Below are positions 1 through 11,237 of a stretch of DNA of 64,000 bases, in pieces (positions within the stretch are counted from its first letter, which is position 1; each line of letters opens with the position of its first letter). The notes beneath the pieces were generated by a model. It was given only the letters and a program-made list of their open reading frames with translations. It did no database searches and had not been told where the DNA came from. The translations under genes and the position numbers were made by a program. Source of the stretch: an uncultured Paracoccaceae bacterium (GTDB taxonomy: Bacteria; Pseudomonadota; Alphaproteobacteria; Rhodobacterales; Rhodobacteraceae); NCBI GenBank assembly GCA_938002605.1, contig CALLAF010000006.1, positions 1 to 64,000 on the forward strand, read 5' to 3'.

Positions 1-323
1 TGGCATTGCCAGCCTTGCGCCGCGCTCAAGAAGTGATCATCGGTTCAATCGACCCCGTAAAGACAGAATGGCGCGACGGCGAAGACCCCGGTGTCGATAT
101 TGCAAAATGGCTGTCGCATCACAGCTGTAATGTCACCCTGCGCCAGTTCCCAAGCGGTGGTCAGGGCATCGCAACCTGCATTTTAAATCTTTCAAAAGAG
201 GCAGGTGCCGATCTTATCGTTTCTGGCGCTTACGGTCACTCCAGAACCCGAGAAGCAGTTTTTGGCGGTACAACACGGGATTTGATCAAGCAAACCGACC
301 AAGCCGTGTTTATGGCGCACTGA
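1..323 (+). CDS. Universal stress protein (UspA family), 5' truncated
   Basis: The gene enters from outside the window; the frame is open from base 3 and ends at a stop at 321-323. The visible 105 or so residues are the C-terminal part of a Usp domain. They include the nucleotide-binding glycine pattern GAYGHSRTREAVFGGTT followed by the usual closing strand (DQAVFMAH). UspA proteins are cytoplasmic stress proteins that often bind ATP. A TTG at 6 could be read as a start, but the open frame before it and the typical Usp sequence ALPALRRAQEV around it argue for a truncated gene. A strong hairpin follows directly. Confidence 0.88.
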   Translation, partial: ALPALRRAQEVIIGSIDPVKTEWRDGEDPGVDIAKWLSHHSCNVTLRQFPSGGQGIATCILNLSKEAGADLIVSGAYGHSRTREAVFGGTTRDLIKQTDQAVFMAH

Positions 324-352
324 CCACTTCCCTCCCCGAAGATGGGCGCCTA

Positions 353-388
353 AGCACCCGGTCACGCCTCCGTGACCGGGTGCTCTTA
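353..388 (+). terminator. Rho-independent terminator after the Usp gene
   Basis: A perfect 14-bp inverted repeat (353-366 with 371-384) with a CCTC loop is followed by CTTATTTT. It lies between the stop of the Usp gene and the stop of the convergent gene at 386, so it can serve the plus strand directly. Confidence 0.88.
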
Positions 389-964
389 TTTTGTGGATTC
401 GTGTGATGCTTGTTTTGTCTTTTGGTACCCTTCGGCGTCGCCGAATTCCAAAAATTCAGGGTAATGTGGATGCATGCCTTCCATCCGCTTGGCGTGTTTA
501 ATCGGACACCAATGCTTTTCCGTGCGCCCAGCAATTTCACGGGCATAGGCCAGTAAACCGTTGCCATACGAACAATACAGGCAATTGAATTTTTCAAGAC
601 CATTCAAGTAGGCTAAATGCTTGCGGTCAAAGGTAATATAGTCCGCGCGCCTGACCTTTTGGATGCGGTATACAGGAAAACAAATGGTCTGATAAATCGT
701 TACAAACACATCCAATAGAACAAACGGAATAATCATTGCATAGATGACAGGCGCCGTCAGCACGACCAATGGACGTGCCTCGGACAGGTAAGACCCGAGC
801 CTTTGCTTCGCTGCTGCATGGTGTTTTTGAATATCGCGCTCAAAGACAATGCGCCGCTGCTTGATCTGGTATTTGAAATCACGCCGATGGCGCGCAACTT
901 CAGCATCGAGGTCGGCTTCCAAGGCCGCAATACGCGCCCGAATTTGGTCGACGACATCAGACAC
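386..964 (-). CDS. Conserved hypothetical membrane protein with coiled coil and Cys motif
   Basis: I do not recognise a characterised family. The first 65 or so residues are charged and heptad-like, consistent with a coiled coil. A hydrophobic stretch (PLVVLTAPVIYAMIIPFVLLDVFV) follows, then a C-terminal part with NCLYCSYGNGLLAYARE and, further on, HWCPIKHA. The CxxC plus a later Cys-Pro and His could bind metal, which is inference. The GTG at 964 is preferred because GGGGAAGGA lies just upstream at normal spacing; a TTG at 982 would put that sequence inside the gene. It is convergent with the Usp gene and shares its terminator region. Confidence 0.7.
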   Translation of the reverse strand: MSDVVDQIRARIAALEADLDAEVARHRRDFKYQIKQRRIVFERDIQKHHAAAKQRLGSYLSEARPLVVLTAPVIYAMIIPFVLLDVFVTIYQTICFPVYRIQKVRRADYITFDRKHLAYLNGLEKFNCLYCSYGNGLLAYAREIAGRTEKHWCPIKHAKRMEGMHPHYPEFLEFGDAEGYQKTKQASHESTK

Positions 965-1088
965 GGTTATATCCTTCCCCAATGGTTCTGGCTTTTTAAG
1001 AAGACGGCATGATTACAGCGCGTTTCAATCGCGGTCAGTTCTTGCGCTTTGAGAGACACGGCGATTTCAGAACAATTCCGCATGCAGA

Positions 1089-1673
1089 TCACGCCCCCCG
1101 TATATTGCGCTGCACCACAGCGGCCGAGCGGGCAATCAACACCATAGCCGTGCCGGTGCTCACAAAATCAATGCCTACCATCAACCCTAAGACCACCGCA
1201 GAGGCTTCGGGTAAGGCCACAAAGATATAGATGCCCAAAGCGATACTGATCAGCGCAGAAAATGCCGCCCACGCCCAGCCCAGCGCGGGTCTGACCCACA
1301 GGGCAAAGATGGCTTGGACGATCCCGGTTATCAGCAAGATCACAGCCACAAGAACCGTGAGCGCAACAAGCCCTTCGAGCGGGTAAGACAACATCAAAAG
1401 CCCGCCCATCAATGTGACAAGACCTGCACCAATGTTCCACGCAAACACGCCCGTACCGCGCAAAGAAAATGCGCCGATCACCGCAAGCGCCCCGCTTACG
1501 GTCAACAACCAACCGACCATCAATTCGACAACCAAAGAGCTTAGAAGCGGGGCCGCAATCGCGGCGATCCCAAGCAAGATCATCACCACCCCGCCCCACA
1601 AAATGCCCTTGCGCATCTTTGTCACAAAAGCTGCGGGTCCTATATTCAAAAATCCGTCGTGGTTGCTTGTCAT
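1089..1673 (-). CDS. HdeD/DUF308 family membrane protein
   Basis: About 194 residues with roughly six hydrophobic segments, short polar loops and the repeated small-residue helices typical of DUF308/HdeD proteins (GVVMILLGIAAIAAPLLSS, LLTVSGALAVIGAF, GLVTLMGGLLML). HdeD in enterobacteria is an inner-membrane protein linked to acid resistance; the role here is unknown. The ATG at 1673 has AAGGA seven bases upstream. An upstream extension to 1760 lacks such a site and would overlap the preceding gene. It lies 55 bases after the gene ending at 1729, so the two are probably co-transcribed from the promoter carrying an FNR-type box. Confidence 0.82.
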   Translation of the reverse strand: MTSNHDGFLNIGPAAFVTKMRKGILWGGVVMILLGIAAIAAPLLSSLVVELMVGWLLTVSGALAVIGAFSLRGTGVFAWNIGAGLVTLMGGLLMLSYPLEGLVALTVLVAVILLITGIVQAIFALWVRPALGWAWAAFSALISIALGIYIFVALPEASAVVLGLMVGIDFVSTGTAMVLIARSAAVVQRNIRGA

Positions 1674-1728
1674 GTTATTTTCCTTCGCGCGAATGGTATC
1701 TGGGGAAGATATGCCACAGCAAATAGCG

Positions 1729-2295
1729 CTATTCGCTCCAGCCATGAATGTGGACATCACGACCCGAATGGCCGTTCAGAATTTTGACAGCGATGTCTTC
1801 TTTGTCCTTATCCGACGTCCGCACCCACAAAAGGATGCCGCCCTGCCGAATTTGATCCGCGTAATAATCTTTGTGGTGGTTGCCCAACCGGCGCGCCAAT
1901 AGCGCCCCAACGACACCCGCAGGTCCGCCACCAATTGCGATCGCTGCGATTGATCCAGCTAATGTGCTTAGTGGCGTCAACAACGCTGTCATCGCAATGG
2001 CGGAACCAATAAAGAAGAACCCGCCTGCGACGGCGCCTTCTAGCTCTCCAATGGCTTCTTCAGACACAAATGCTGCGCGCGGCGCGTCTGGATTGTCCTC
2101 CAAATCTGCAGCCCGCCAATAGGCCGATCCAAGCTTTTCGACCATCGCTTCTTTGTCACCCAGCAGGCTGATGTCGTAGCGGCTAAACCCTGACGCGCGC
2201 AGGTCATAGATGGCGGCTTGAAGTGTTTCAACACTGTCGAACACGCCGACTGCTTCAGGGATATTAATGTAAGTCGTATGGTCGGTCGTCATCAT
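1729..2295 (-). CDS. Hypothetical protein with general-stress-like N terminus and Gly/Ala membrane hairpin
   Basis: 188 residues. The N terminus (EAVGVFDSVETLQAAIYDLRASGFSRYDISLLG) resembles the short alpha/beta fold of general stress protein 17M/YflT-like domains. A central Ala/Gly-rich hydrophobic hairpin (GGFFFIGSAIAMTALLTPLSTLAGSIAAIAIGGG) suggests membrane association. The C terminus (GGILLWVRTSDKDKEDIAVKILNGHSGRDVHIH) looks like a second small alpha/beta unit. Two adjacent ATGs (2295 and 2292) follow a GAGG; the second has the better spacing. It is first in a likely two-gene unit with the HdeD-like gene. Function unknown; a stress role is inferred from domain type and neighbours. Confidence 0.72.
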   Translation of the reverse strand: MMTTDHTTYINIPEAVGVFDSVETLQAAIYDLRASGFSRYDISLLGDKEAMVEKLGSAYWRAADLEDNPDAPRAAFVSEEAIGELEGAVAGGFFFIGSAIAMTALLTPLSTLAGSIAAIAIGGGPAGVVGALLARRLGNHHKDYYADQIRQGGILLWVRTSDKDKEDIAVKILNGHSGRDVHIHGWSE

Positions 2296-2314
2296 ATACC
2301 TCGATTCTGCTACC

Positions 2315-2323
2315 GCTATACTA
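2315..2323 (-). promoter_or_regulatory. Possible -10 element of the 2295 gene promoter
   Basis: On the minus strand the sequence reads TAGTATAGC. A -10 of TATAGC or TAGTAT here would put transcription start near 2308, so the FNR-type box centred near 2351.5 would lie about 42 bases upstream. That is the usual position for class II activation. The start site is inferred, not seen. Confidence 0.4.
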
Positions 2324-2342
2324 ACGGCTAAACGGACCAGCT

Positions 2343-2360
2343 AATTGACGCAGGTCAATT
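2343..2360. promoter_or_regulatory. FNR/FixK-type box (TTGAC-N4-GTCAA)
   Basis: A perfect palindrome with 7-base arms and a 4-base centre (AATTGAC, GCAG, GTCAATT). It matches the TTGAY-N4-RTCAA pattern of the CRP/FNR superfamily, which in alphaproteobacteria includes FnrL, FixK and Dnr. It lies about 50-65 bases upstream of the start at 2295 and a plausible distance from a -10 element, suggesting oxygen- or redox-dependent control of the small stress genes. Confidence 0.6.
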
Positions 2361-2447
2361 GCCAAGCACGGTTTTAGAAAGCCGTTCAGCCTTTTCGCGG
2401 AAGCCCATCAGGGTACTTTGGCCGGGTCCGACGTGCTAAGCTGGCAA

Positions 2448-4226
<1,779 letters not shown>

Positions 4227-4246
4227 CTAGGAGGTTCTACATAGGC

Positions 4247-5268
<1,022 letters not shown>

Positions 5269-5281
<13 letters not shown>

Positions 5282-6690
5282 GTTGCCTCCAATTCAGTAA
5301 TTTCGCGCCGCAATTCAGCGGCAAATTCAGGGTATGTTTCAGGTAGATCGCCCCAAAGTTGGCGACTAGTGATAAAGGCATCTGTGCCAAGCATGGCCTT
5401 CAGATCGTCCCAACTTGGTTCGACGTATTCAAACGGGATTTTACCGGCTTCAACAAGACGCGCAAACTGATGCCAGCTTGCGATGCTGCGGATTGCGTGC
5501 ACGGGCATGATCCCTTGATTTAGGCAGCCCTCAAGCGTGGGCCGCACAAAGATCGGAAATTTTGCCATACCATCTGCGCAGATCCGCGCGACTGTATCAC
5601 CGATCGCTTTGTTCCCAAATCGACGGGCGATATCAGCAAGATAGTCTTCCTTCGAGAATGGCAGCGCAATCGTCAGCGCGGGCAAGACTTCGTCTTGTTC
5701 AAACGCGTGGAAATGATCGTTCAGATGCGGAACACGCATCGCGGCATCAAAGGTCTCAACACCTTCCAAGGCGGCAAGATAGCACAGCGCGGTATGCCCG
5801 CCATTGAGCACACGTATTTTGGTTTCCTCGTAAGGATCGACATCGGCCGTCACTGTCACGCCTGCTTGTGCAAGATTCGGCATTTCCCCAGCCGACGTAT
5901 CTTGCAATACCCACTGCGTGAAATCTTCGGCCATGATCGGTGATGTAACCGTCGCGCCGACAATCTTGCTTAGTTCATCTGCCAGATCTTGCGAGCTGCG
6001 TGGCGTAATCCGATCCACCATAGAACAGGGGAATGCCACGTTTTGCGTAACCCATTCGGCAAGCGCTGCATCGTTACAAGCTTCCAAATAAGCCAACAGA
6101 TTGCGGTGCAGCATTTTGCCATTTTGGCGAATATTGTCGCAGCACGCAATCGTGAGCGATGTCCCAATACTGTCCATCCGGGCGCGTAAGGCAGCCCGCA
6201 GATAACCATAGACACTTTGGGGCTGCCCGCCGGAAACTTCGCCAGCGATTATCGGATCATCCGTATTCAGGTCGCCGTTTGGGTCGGTATAATACCCACT
6301 TTCGGTCACCGTGATGGTCACCAGATGTACTGATGCAGTGCTCAAAAGCTGCTCTGCCTCGGTTTGTGCAATGCTCCAATCCAAAAATTTTACATGTGAG
6401 CGGACACGCCGTAGGTCGACGTCATTGTCTGCCGATATGGATTTCAGAAAATATCCGTCATGCGTTTCGGTGTCAGCTTTTGCCGCGGCGAACTGTGCTG
6501 CCTCGGAACCGCGCAGGTTGACCGCCGCGATGCCCCAGCGCAAATCGCCAGATACTTCCATATAATCATCGATATAGACCGCCTGGTGGGCGCGGTGAAA
6601 CGCGCCGTAGCCAAGATGGACAATACCTAGGTCACATGCAGATCTATCGTAGCTTGTGGCAGAGATATTCAAAGAGGGCGTAATCGACAT
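5269..6690 (-). CDS. mtlK: Mannitol 2-dehydrogenase (long-chain polyol dehydrogenase)
   Basis: 473 residues. It is expected to oxidise D-mannitol to fructose with NAD. The N-terminal Rossmann region has IVHLGYGAFHRAHQAVYIDDY, and the catalytic family motif K-x4-N-x2-H appears in KIRVLNGGHTALCYL. The C-terminal helical domain is complete. The ATG at 6690 overlaps the smoG stop as TAATG; a longer start at 6744 would lie inside smoG. It acts on the sugar brought in by SmoEFGK. No fructokinase lies in the window, so the next step must be encoded elsewhere. Some family members prefer fructuronate or other polyols, but the operon favours mannitol. Confidence 0.92.
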
Positions 6691-7526
6691 TATTTCACAG
6701 CCCCGAATGTTAGGCCTTGAACCAGCTGTTTCTGGCAGAACCAACCCAAAATCACGATTGGTGCGATCGCTGCTGTAGACACGGCAGATAAGCGGCCAAA
6801 GAATAGGCCCTCAGGTGCGCGGTTACCTTCGATCAGTTTTGATAGGGTTGCAGCATCAATTGTTGTGAGACGCACGGTCCAGTATGCTTCGTTCCAACAA
6901 AAGATAAATGTGAGCAGCGCCGTAGATGCGATACCACCCCAAGCGAGTGGGATCAGGATATCCTTGATTTCACCCCATGTTGAAACGCCGTCCATCTTAC
7001 CAGCTTCGATGATCTCTTTCGGGATCTCTTTGAAATAGGTGAACAACATCCAGATCACGATCGGCAGGTTGATCAGGCACAAGACCACAATCACCAAGAA
7101 ATGCGTATCAAAGATGCCAAGGAAGTTCTTGGTCAAGAATGTCATCGGATAAAGCACGGCCGCAGCGGGCAGCATTTTTGTCGACAACATCCACATCAGG
7201 ATATCTTTGGTGTGACGGCTGGGGTTAAACGCCATTGCATAGGCCGCCGGGACACCAACGAATAGCGCAAACAGCGTCGCAAAGGTCGATGTGATCACCG
7301 AGTTGATCGCGAACCGCCAGTAATCGTAGTTCTGGGTCATGTTCGTGTAGTTTTCCAGCGTCGGCGTAAAGCGGAACAGGTGTTCTGGCTTAACGGCGTC
7401 GGCATCTGTCTTGAAGCTAGTGAACACCAGCCAAAAGATCGGGAAAAAGAAGATAAGGGCGACAATCCATGCCACGATGGGCCATGCGATTTTGCCAAAA
7501 TTTGAACGTTCTGTAACGGCTGCCAT
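6690..7526 (-). CDS. smoG: Polyol ABC transporter permease (MalG type)
   Basis: 278 residues with six predicted membrane segments (first about 12-32, last about 250-268). The binding-protein-dependent transport signature with EAGKMDGVSTWGEIKDILIPLAWGG forms the coupling helix that contacts the ATPase. This is the MalG-like half of the inner-membrane channel. The stop is embedded in the mtlK start as TAATG. It is 12 bases downstream of smoF. Confidence 0.92.
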   Translation of the reverse strand: MAAVTERSNFGKIAWPIVAWIVALIFFFPIFWLVFTSFKTDADAVKPEHLFRFTPTLENYTNMTQNYDYWRFAINSVITSTFATLFALFVGVPAAYAMAFNPSRHTKDILMWMLSTKMLPAAAVLYPMTFLTKNFLGIFDTHFLVIVVLCLINLPIVIWMLFTYFKEIPKEIIEAGKMDGVSTWGEIKDILIPLAWGGIASTALLTFIFCWNEAYWTVRLTTIDAATLSKLIEGNRAPEGLFFGRLSAVSTAAIAPIVILGWFCQKQLVQGLTFGAVK

Positions 7527-7538
7527 GATCTTTTCTCC

Positions 7539-8477
7539 CTAGTCCATCAAGCTTTTGCCAACCATGCGCAGCAAGAAGATCGCGATGATATTGGCAAGGA
7601 TGACGGCAAAGATGCCCGTGGCGCTTGCGGCACCAATGTTGTTGGATGTGAATTCGCCGATCAGATACGGCAGGTTTTTATTCCCGTTCCCGCGGCTGAC
7701 AATCTCAATCTCTGCGTAAAGTGACAGGTGAAAGATCGATTGGATCATCACAACGATCGCGATTGGCCGGGCCAGATGCGGCACGGTCAGATTGATGAAC
7801 TGCGACCAGGGGGATGCACCGTCCAGTGTTGCTGCTTCTTTTTGGCTTTCATCTTCGGACTGTAAAGACGTCATAAAGATCAGCACGGCAAATGGTGTCC
7901 ACTGCCAAGCAACCATCATGATCACCGCATAGGCAGAGGTTTGTGTGGCGCGGAACGAAATCGGCTCAAGCGTCGGCCAGAGGTTAAAGAACCAACCCAA
8001 TACCGGGAAATCCCGCAAGCCATCGACCAGATTATTGATGCCGCCAACTGCGATCCCTTGCAGGCCCAGCACCGGATCAAGGATCATGTTGATCCACAAA
8101 ACCGCGTTCACCGCTGGCATCACAAAGAAAGGTGAGATCAAAAGCACACGCACGATCCCACGACCAGGGAAGTTCCGGTTAATCAAAACCGCGATTGCAA
8201 GACCCAAAACAACCGTGATGACCAAAATGCTGCCCACAATCAGAACCGAATTCTGGATCGCAAAGATGAAATCCTTGGCCTTCAGGACGTAGGCATAATT
8301 CCCAAAACCGCGCCAGTTGCTAAGTGCGGGCGTGGTCCATTCGGGCCGGATGTTGCTGTTCAACACATACCGAATGAATGAGAAATAGAGCGTCATGCTC
8401 AGCGGGACCAGCATCCAGATCAACAAAAGTATGACCGCTGGCGTTTGAAGGATGCGGGGGAGCGTTCTTTTAGACAT
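7539..8477 (-). CDS. smoF: Polyol ABC transporter permease (MalF type)
   Basis: About 312 residues with six membrane segments and the coupling motif EAATLDGASPWSQFINLTVPHLARP. It pairs with SmoG to form the channel. The ATG at 8477 is preferred because AGGTGA lies about ten bases upstream. A GTG at 8489 (four more residues) overlaps that sequence and has no clear site of its own. It is separated from smoE by 170 bases containing a strong hairpin. Confidence 0.9.
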   Translation of the reverse strand: MSKRTLPRILQTPAVILLLIWMLVPLSMTLYFSFIRYVLNSNIRPEWTTPALSNWRGFGNYAYVLKAKDFIFAIQNSVLIVGSILVITVVLGLAIAVLINRNFPGRGIVRVLLISPFFVMPAVNAVLWINMILDPVLGLQGIAVGGINNLVDGLRDFPVLGWFFNLWPTLEPISFRATQTSAYAVIMMVAWQWTPFAVLIFMTSLQSEDESQKEAATLDGASPWSQFINLTVPHLARPIAIVVMIQSIFHLSLYAEIEIVSRGNGNKNLPYLIGEFTSNNIGAASATGIFAVILANIIAIFLLRMVGKSLMD

Positions 8478-8599
8478 AGCTCTGGTCACCTATTCATTCG
8501 GGGTTGCGTAGTAATTATTGGGCGGGCGCTCATTCGGCGATCAGCACAAGTTGGATATGCCGCGATCAAGCCAAGCGATAAAGAGTTCTGCTAGGGTAA

Positions 8600-8628
8600 C
8601 AGGCCCGACGTTAACCGCCGGGCCTGTA
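8600..8628 (-). promoter_or_regulatory. Intercistronic hairpin between smoE and smoF
   Basis: A perfect 9-bp GC-rich stem (8600-8608 with 8620-8628), but no T-run follows on the minus strand, so it is probably not a full terminator. Hairpins after the binding-protein gene are known in maltose-type operons, where they protect the upstream mRNA and let the binding protein outnumber the permeases. That role is inferred here. Confidence 0.6.
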
Positions 8629-8647
8629 CCATTTCTGTCAAAGGGAG

Positions 8648-9943
8648 TTAGTAGTAACCCGCTTCGGACATGATTGAATCAGCCGCAGATTGCGCTGCTT
8701 CCAATGCTTCGTCTACAGATTTCGCGCCGGACAGTGCCGCTGCGATTTCTTGTGCAACCGCTGTACCCACTTCTGGGAATTCAGGGATCGAAGCGAACTG
8801 AACACCAACGTATGGCTTGATGTCTGTGGCTTCTGGTGCCGCAGATTCAATCGCTGCCAATTCCGCAGCTGCGAAAGGTGCAGCGGCTTGGAATTCAGGG
8901 ATCGCGTAGGTAGACGCACGTGTGCCTGTTGGAACAGAGCCCCAACCAAAGTCTGGGTGGTTACCAACAGCTTCGATATAGGCTTTGGATGTGGCCCATT
9001 CGATGAATGCTTTGGCTTCGTCAGCAGTATCTGTGCCCGCAGGAACAGCCATTGCCCATGCCCAGAGCCAGTTCGCACCAACAGGGTTACCAGCATTCGG
9101 AGACTGCGCGTATGCAACACCGTCTACTTCAAGGAAAGAAGCCGCGATTGTCGCATCAATCCAAAGGCCACATTTGCCTTCGTTATAAAGCGCGAGGATC
9201 TCGTTGAAAGAGTTCCCTTCAGAACCTGGAGGGCCATAAGTGCCCAACAGCTCAACGTAGAAGTTGATCGCAGCTTTCCATTCGTCTGAATCCAGTGTTG
9301 GACGCATTTCCGCATCGAACCATGCACCGCCGAAAGAGTTCACAACTGTTGTGACGAACGCCATGTTGTCGCCCCAACCCGGCTTACCGCGCAGACATGC
9401 ACCATAAACGCCGTTGTCAGGGTCGTGCATCGCAGCCGCTGCTGCCATCACATTGTCCCAGCTGTCATTGTCAGCGATTGATACGCCGGCCGCGTCGGTC
9501 AGGTCCTTACGGTACATAACCATCGAGGATTCACCATAGAATGGTGCAGCGTAAAGCGTGCCGTCAGCAGACAGACCGTTGCGCATTGCTGGCAGCATGT
9601 CGTCAACGTCATAGTCGGCGCCAAACTCAAGTGGTTCGATCCAACCTGCAGCACCCCAAATCGGCGCTTCTTGCATGCCGATGTTGATGATGTCGTACTG
9701 GCCGCCACCAGTTGCTGTGTCAGATGTGACCTGCTCGCGCAGAACGCCTTCTTCCAGTGATACCCAGTTCAGGGTCACACCGGTTTCAGCAGTGTAAGCT
9801 TCGGCGACAGTTTGCATGTTGATCATGTGACCGTTGTTCACGATCGCGATTGTCAGCTCAGTTGCGTGACCTTCAGCAAATGCAGTAGTTGCAGTTGCAA
9901 CAGTCATCGACAGACCGACAGCCGTGTTCATCAAAGATTTCAT
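8648..9943 (-). CDS. smoE: Polyol ABC transporter substrate-binding protein
   Basis: 431 residues, family 1 extracellular solute-binding protein. A Sec signal peptide (MKSLMNTAVGLSMTVATATTAFA) ends at an AFA-E cleavage site. The mature part begins ELTIAIVNNGHMINMQTVAEAYTAETGVTLNW, the typical start of this fold. It captures mannitol/sorbitol in the periplasm and delivers it to SmoFG. The start has GGGAGG upstream. It is first in the operon; a promoter with a palindrome over the -35 lies in the 99 bases separating it from the LacI-type gene. Confidence 0.92.
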   Translation of the reverse strand: MKSLMNTAVGLSMTVATATTAFAEGHATELTIAIVNNGHMINMQTVAEAYTAETGVTLNWVSLEEGVLREQVTSDTATGGGQYDIINIGMQEAPIWGAAGWIEPLEFGADYDVDDMLPAMRNGLSADGTLYAAPFYGESSMVMYRKDLTDAAGVSIADNDSWDNVMAAAAAMHDPDNGVYGACLRGKPGWGDNMAFVTTVVNSFGGAWFDAEMRPTLDSDEWKAAINFYVELLGTYGPPGSEGNSFNEILALYNEGKCGLWIDATIAASFLEVDGVAYAQSPNAGNPVGANWLWAWAMAVPAGTDTADEAKAFIEWATSKAYIEAVGNHPDFGWGSVPTGTRASTYAIPEFQAAAPFAAAELAAIESAAPEATDIKPYVGVQFASIPEFPEVGTAVAQEIAAALSGAKSVDEALEAAQSAADSIMSEAGYY

Positions 9944-9991
9944 CTTTTTCCTCCCAGAAACAAATCTCCACTAGAATTATCCTGATCAGTT

Positions 9992-10007
9992 CTGGCCGCG
10001 CGGTCAA
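9992..10007. promoter_or_regulatory. Candidate LacI-type operator over the smoE -35
   Basis: CTGGCCGC-GCGGTCAA is an imperfect palindrome (two mismatched pairs) with a GC/GC centre like that of the perfect palindrome at 11123-11136. On the minus strand it contains TTGACC, a likely -35, with CAGGAT or GATAAT 17-20 bases on. A repressor bound here would block transcription of smoE. Confidence 0.4.
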
Positions 10008-10042
10008 CCAAAATTTTACGCGCGGAAACTTTGTAGCCAGGA

Positions 10043-11065
10043 TTAAGCCGATTTTCGCATGATCAGATTGCCCTCAAAAAGAACAACTTTGTCTGTAATT
10101 TCATCACCTTCCAAATTTCCAAACAATGTCTCGACGGCATGCTTAGAAATCGCTTCGTAGTCTTGTGAAATTGTTGTAAGCGGCGGGCAAGTGAACCTTG
10201 AGAACGGATGGTCGTCCATTCCGGCAATGCGAATCGCGCTGTCACTCTCGAACCCAACGGGTATTTTGCGCGCAAAACAGGCCGATATTAACCCGATCGC
10301 AAGACGGTCATTACTGCACAAAACTGTGTCACTCGGGAAGCCATCACTGTCGATAACTTCAAGCCCTCCGTTCCGCCCAATCTCTTCAAAGTTCCAACCT
10401 TCCCCTGTGACACTCACCACCTGCGGGGTGTGCCCAAGGGCTTCCATAGCTGCAATATACCCTTGCCGACGTTTATTTGCGTTGGGGTTTGAAGGGTTCT
10501 GCATCTCAAAGAAACACGGCGGCGTGCCCGTGCGGCACAAGTAGTCGACAATCAATCGACCAAACTGGAAATTATCAGACCCACCGAACGACAGCCCGAT
10601 GTCAGGCAGATAGCTATCGAACAACACGGTTGGAACTTTTTGACTGAATTTTTCGATCATCGCCTTGTCCGAACTGCGCCCCAATGGGGCAATCAAAAGC
10701 CCAGCAGGTTTTAGCGACCGCAGACTATCAAGAATTTCAACTTCTTGGTCACGGTTCCCATGCGCACTGTACAGCGTTGGCTGATAGCCCGCGTCGATAC
10801 AACGCCTTTCGACGTTACGCGCAATTTCAGCAAAGAATGGGTCGGCAAGCGATGGGACAACAACGCCAATGTTACGCGTAAGTTTGCGGTTTTGGTTCAT
10901 CGCAAAAATATTTGGGCGGTAATCGTAGGTCTCTAGGGCCTGTTCAATCCGTTCGCGCGTCGTGTTGCGAACGGCGTTGGGATCATTGAAATACTTGGAA
11001 ATTGTTGGGCGCGAAATGCCGCTCGCCTTTGCAAAATCTTCCATATTTCGGATCTTGGTTTCCAT
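10043..11065 (-). CDS. LacI-family transcriptional regulator of the polyol operon
   Basis: About 340 residues. The N-terminal helix-turn-helix reads NMEDFAKASGISRPTISKYFNDP, followed by the hinge region and RKLTRNIGVVVPSLADPFFAEIARNVE, the start of a periplasmic-binding-protein-like sugar domain. An ATG at 11065 puts the HTH at the proper distance from the N terminus; the in-frame extension to 11173 is rejected. It lies directly upstream of smoE on the same strand and probably represses the polyol operon and itself until a sugar ligand binds. The ligand is not known. Confidence 0.88.
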   Translation of the reverse strand: METKIRNMEDFAKASGISRPTISKYFNDPNAVRNTTRERIEQALETYDYRPNIFAMNQNRKLTRNIGVVVPSLADPFFAEIARNVERRCIDAGYQPTLYSAHGNRDQEVEILDSLRSLKPAGLLIAPLGRSSDKAMIEKFSQKVPTVLFDSYLPDIGLSFGGSDNFQFGRLIVDYLCRTGTPPCFFEMQNPSNPNANKRRQGYIAAMEALGHTPQVVSVTGEGWNFEEIGRNGGLEVIDSDGFPSDTVLCSNDRLAIGLISACFARKIPVGFESDSAIRIAGMDDHPFSRFTCPPLTTISQDYEAISKHAVETLFGNLEGDEITDKVVLFEGNLIMRKSA

Positions 11066-11122
11066 CGCTTCAGTCGCTTTCGGTTCGATAATTGACACAA
11101 ATTTGCGCAACTTATCAAAAAC

Positions 11123-11136
11123 TTGTCGCGCGACAA
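11123..11136. promoter_or_regulatory. Perfect 14-bp palindrome upstream of the LacI gene
   Basis: TTGTCGC-GCGACAA, centred about 65 bases before the LacI-type start codon. Its size and GC/GC centre fit a LacI-family operator, so autoregulation is likely. A related imperfect site lies at 9992-10007. Confidence 0.55.
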
Positions 11137-11184
11137 AATCAAGTACAGATTTGTAATTTCCACAAAACAGCAACTGAATTACAT

Positions 11185-11203
11185 ATTTTGGTCATACCAA
11201 AAT
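11185..11203. promoter_or_regulatory. FadR/GntR-type operator 1
   Basis: Perfect palindrome ATTTTGGT-CAT-ACCAAAAT. It matches the FadR-subfamily operator pattern TNGTNNNACNA. It lies upstream of the GntR gene, in the shared divergent region. Confidence 0.72.
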
Positions 11204-11237
11204 CACTTGATTTTCTGTAAATAGAAAAATATATCAA

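Noticed and set aside
11066-11173. N-terminal extension of the LacI-type regulator
   Set aside because: It moves the helix-turn-helix away from its normal position and covers the palindrome at 11123-11136.
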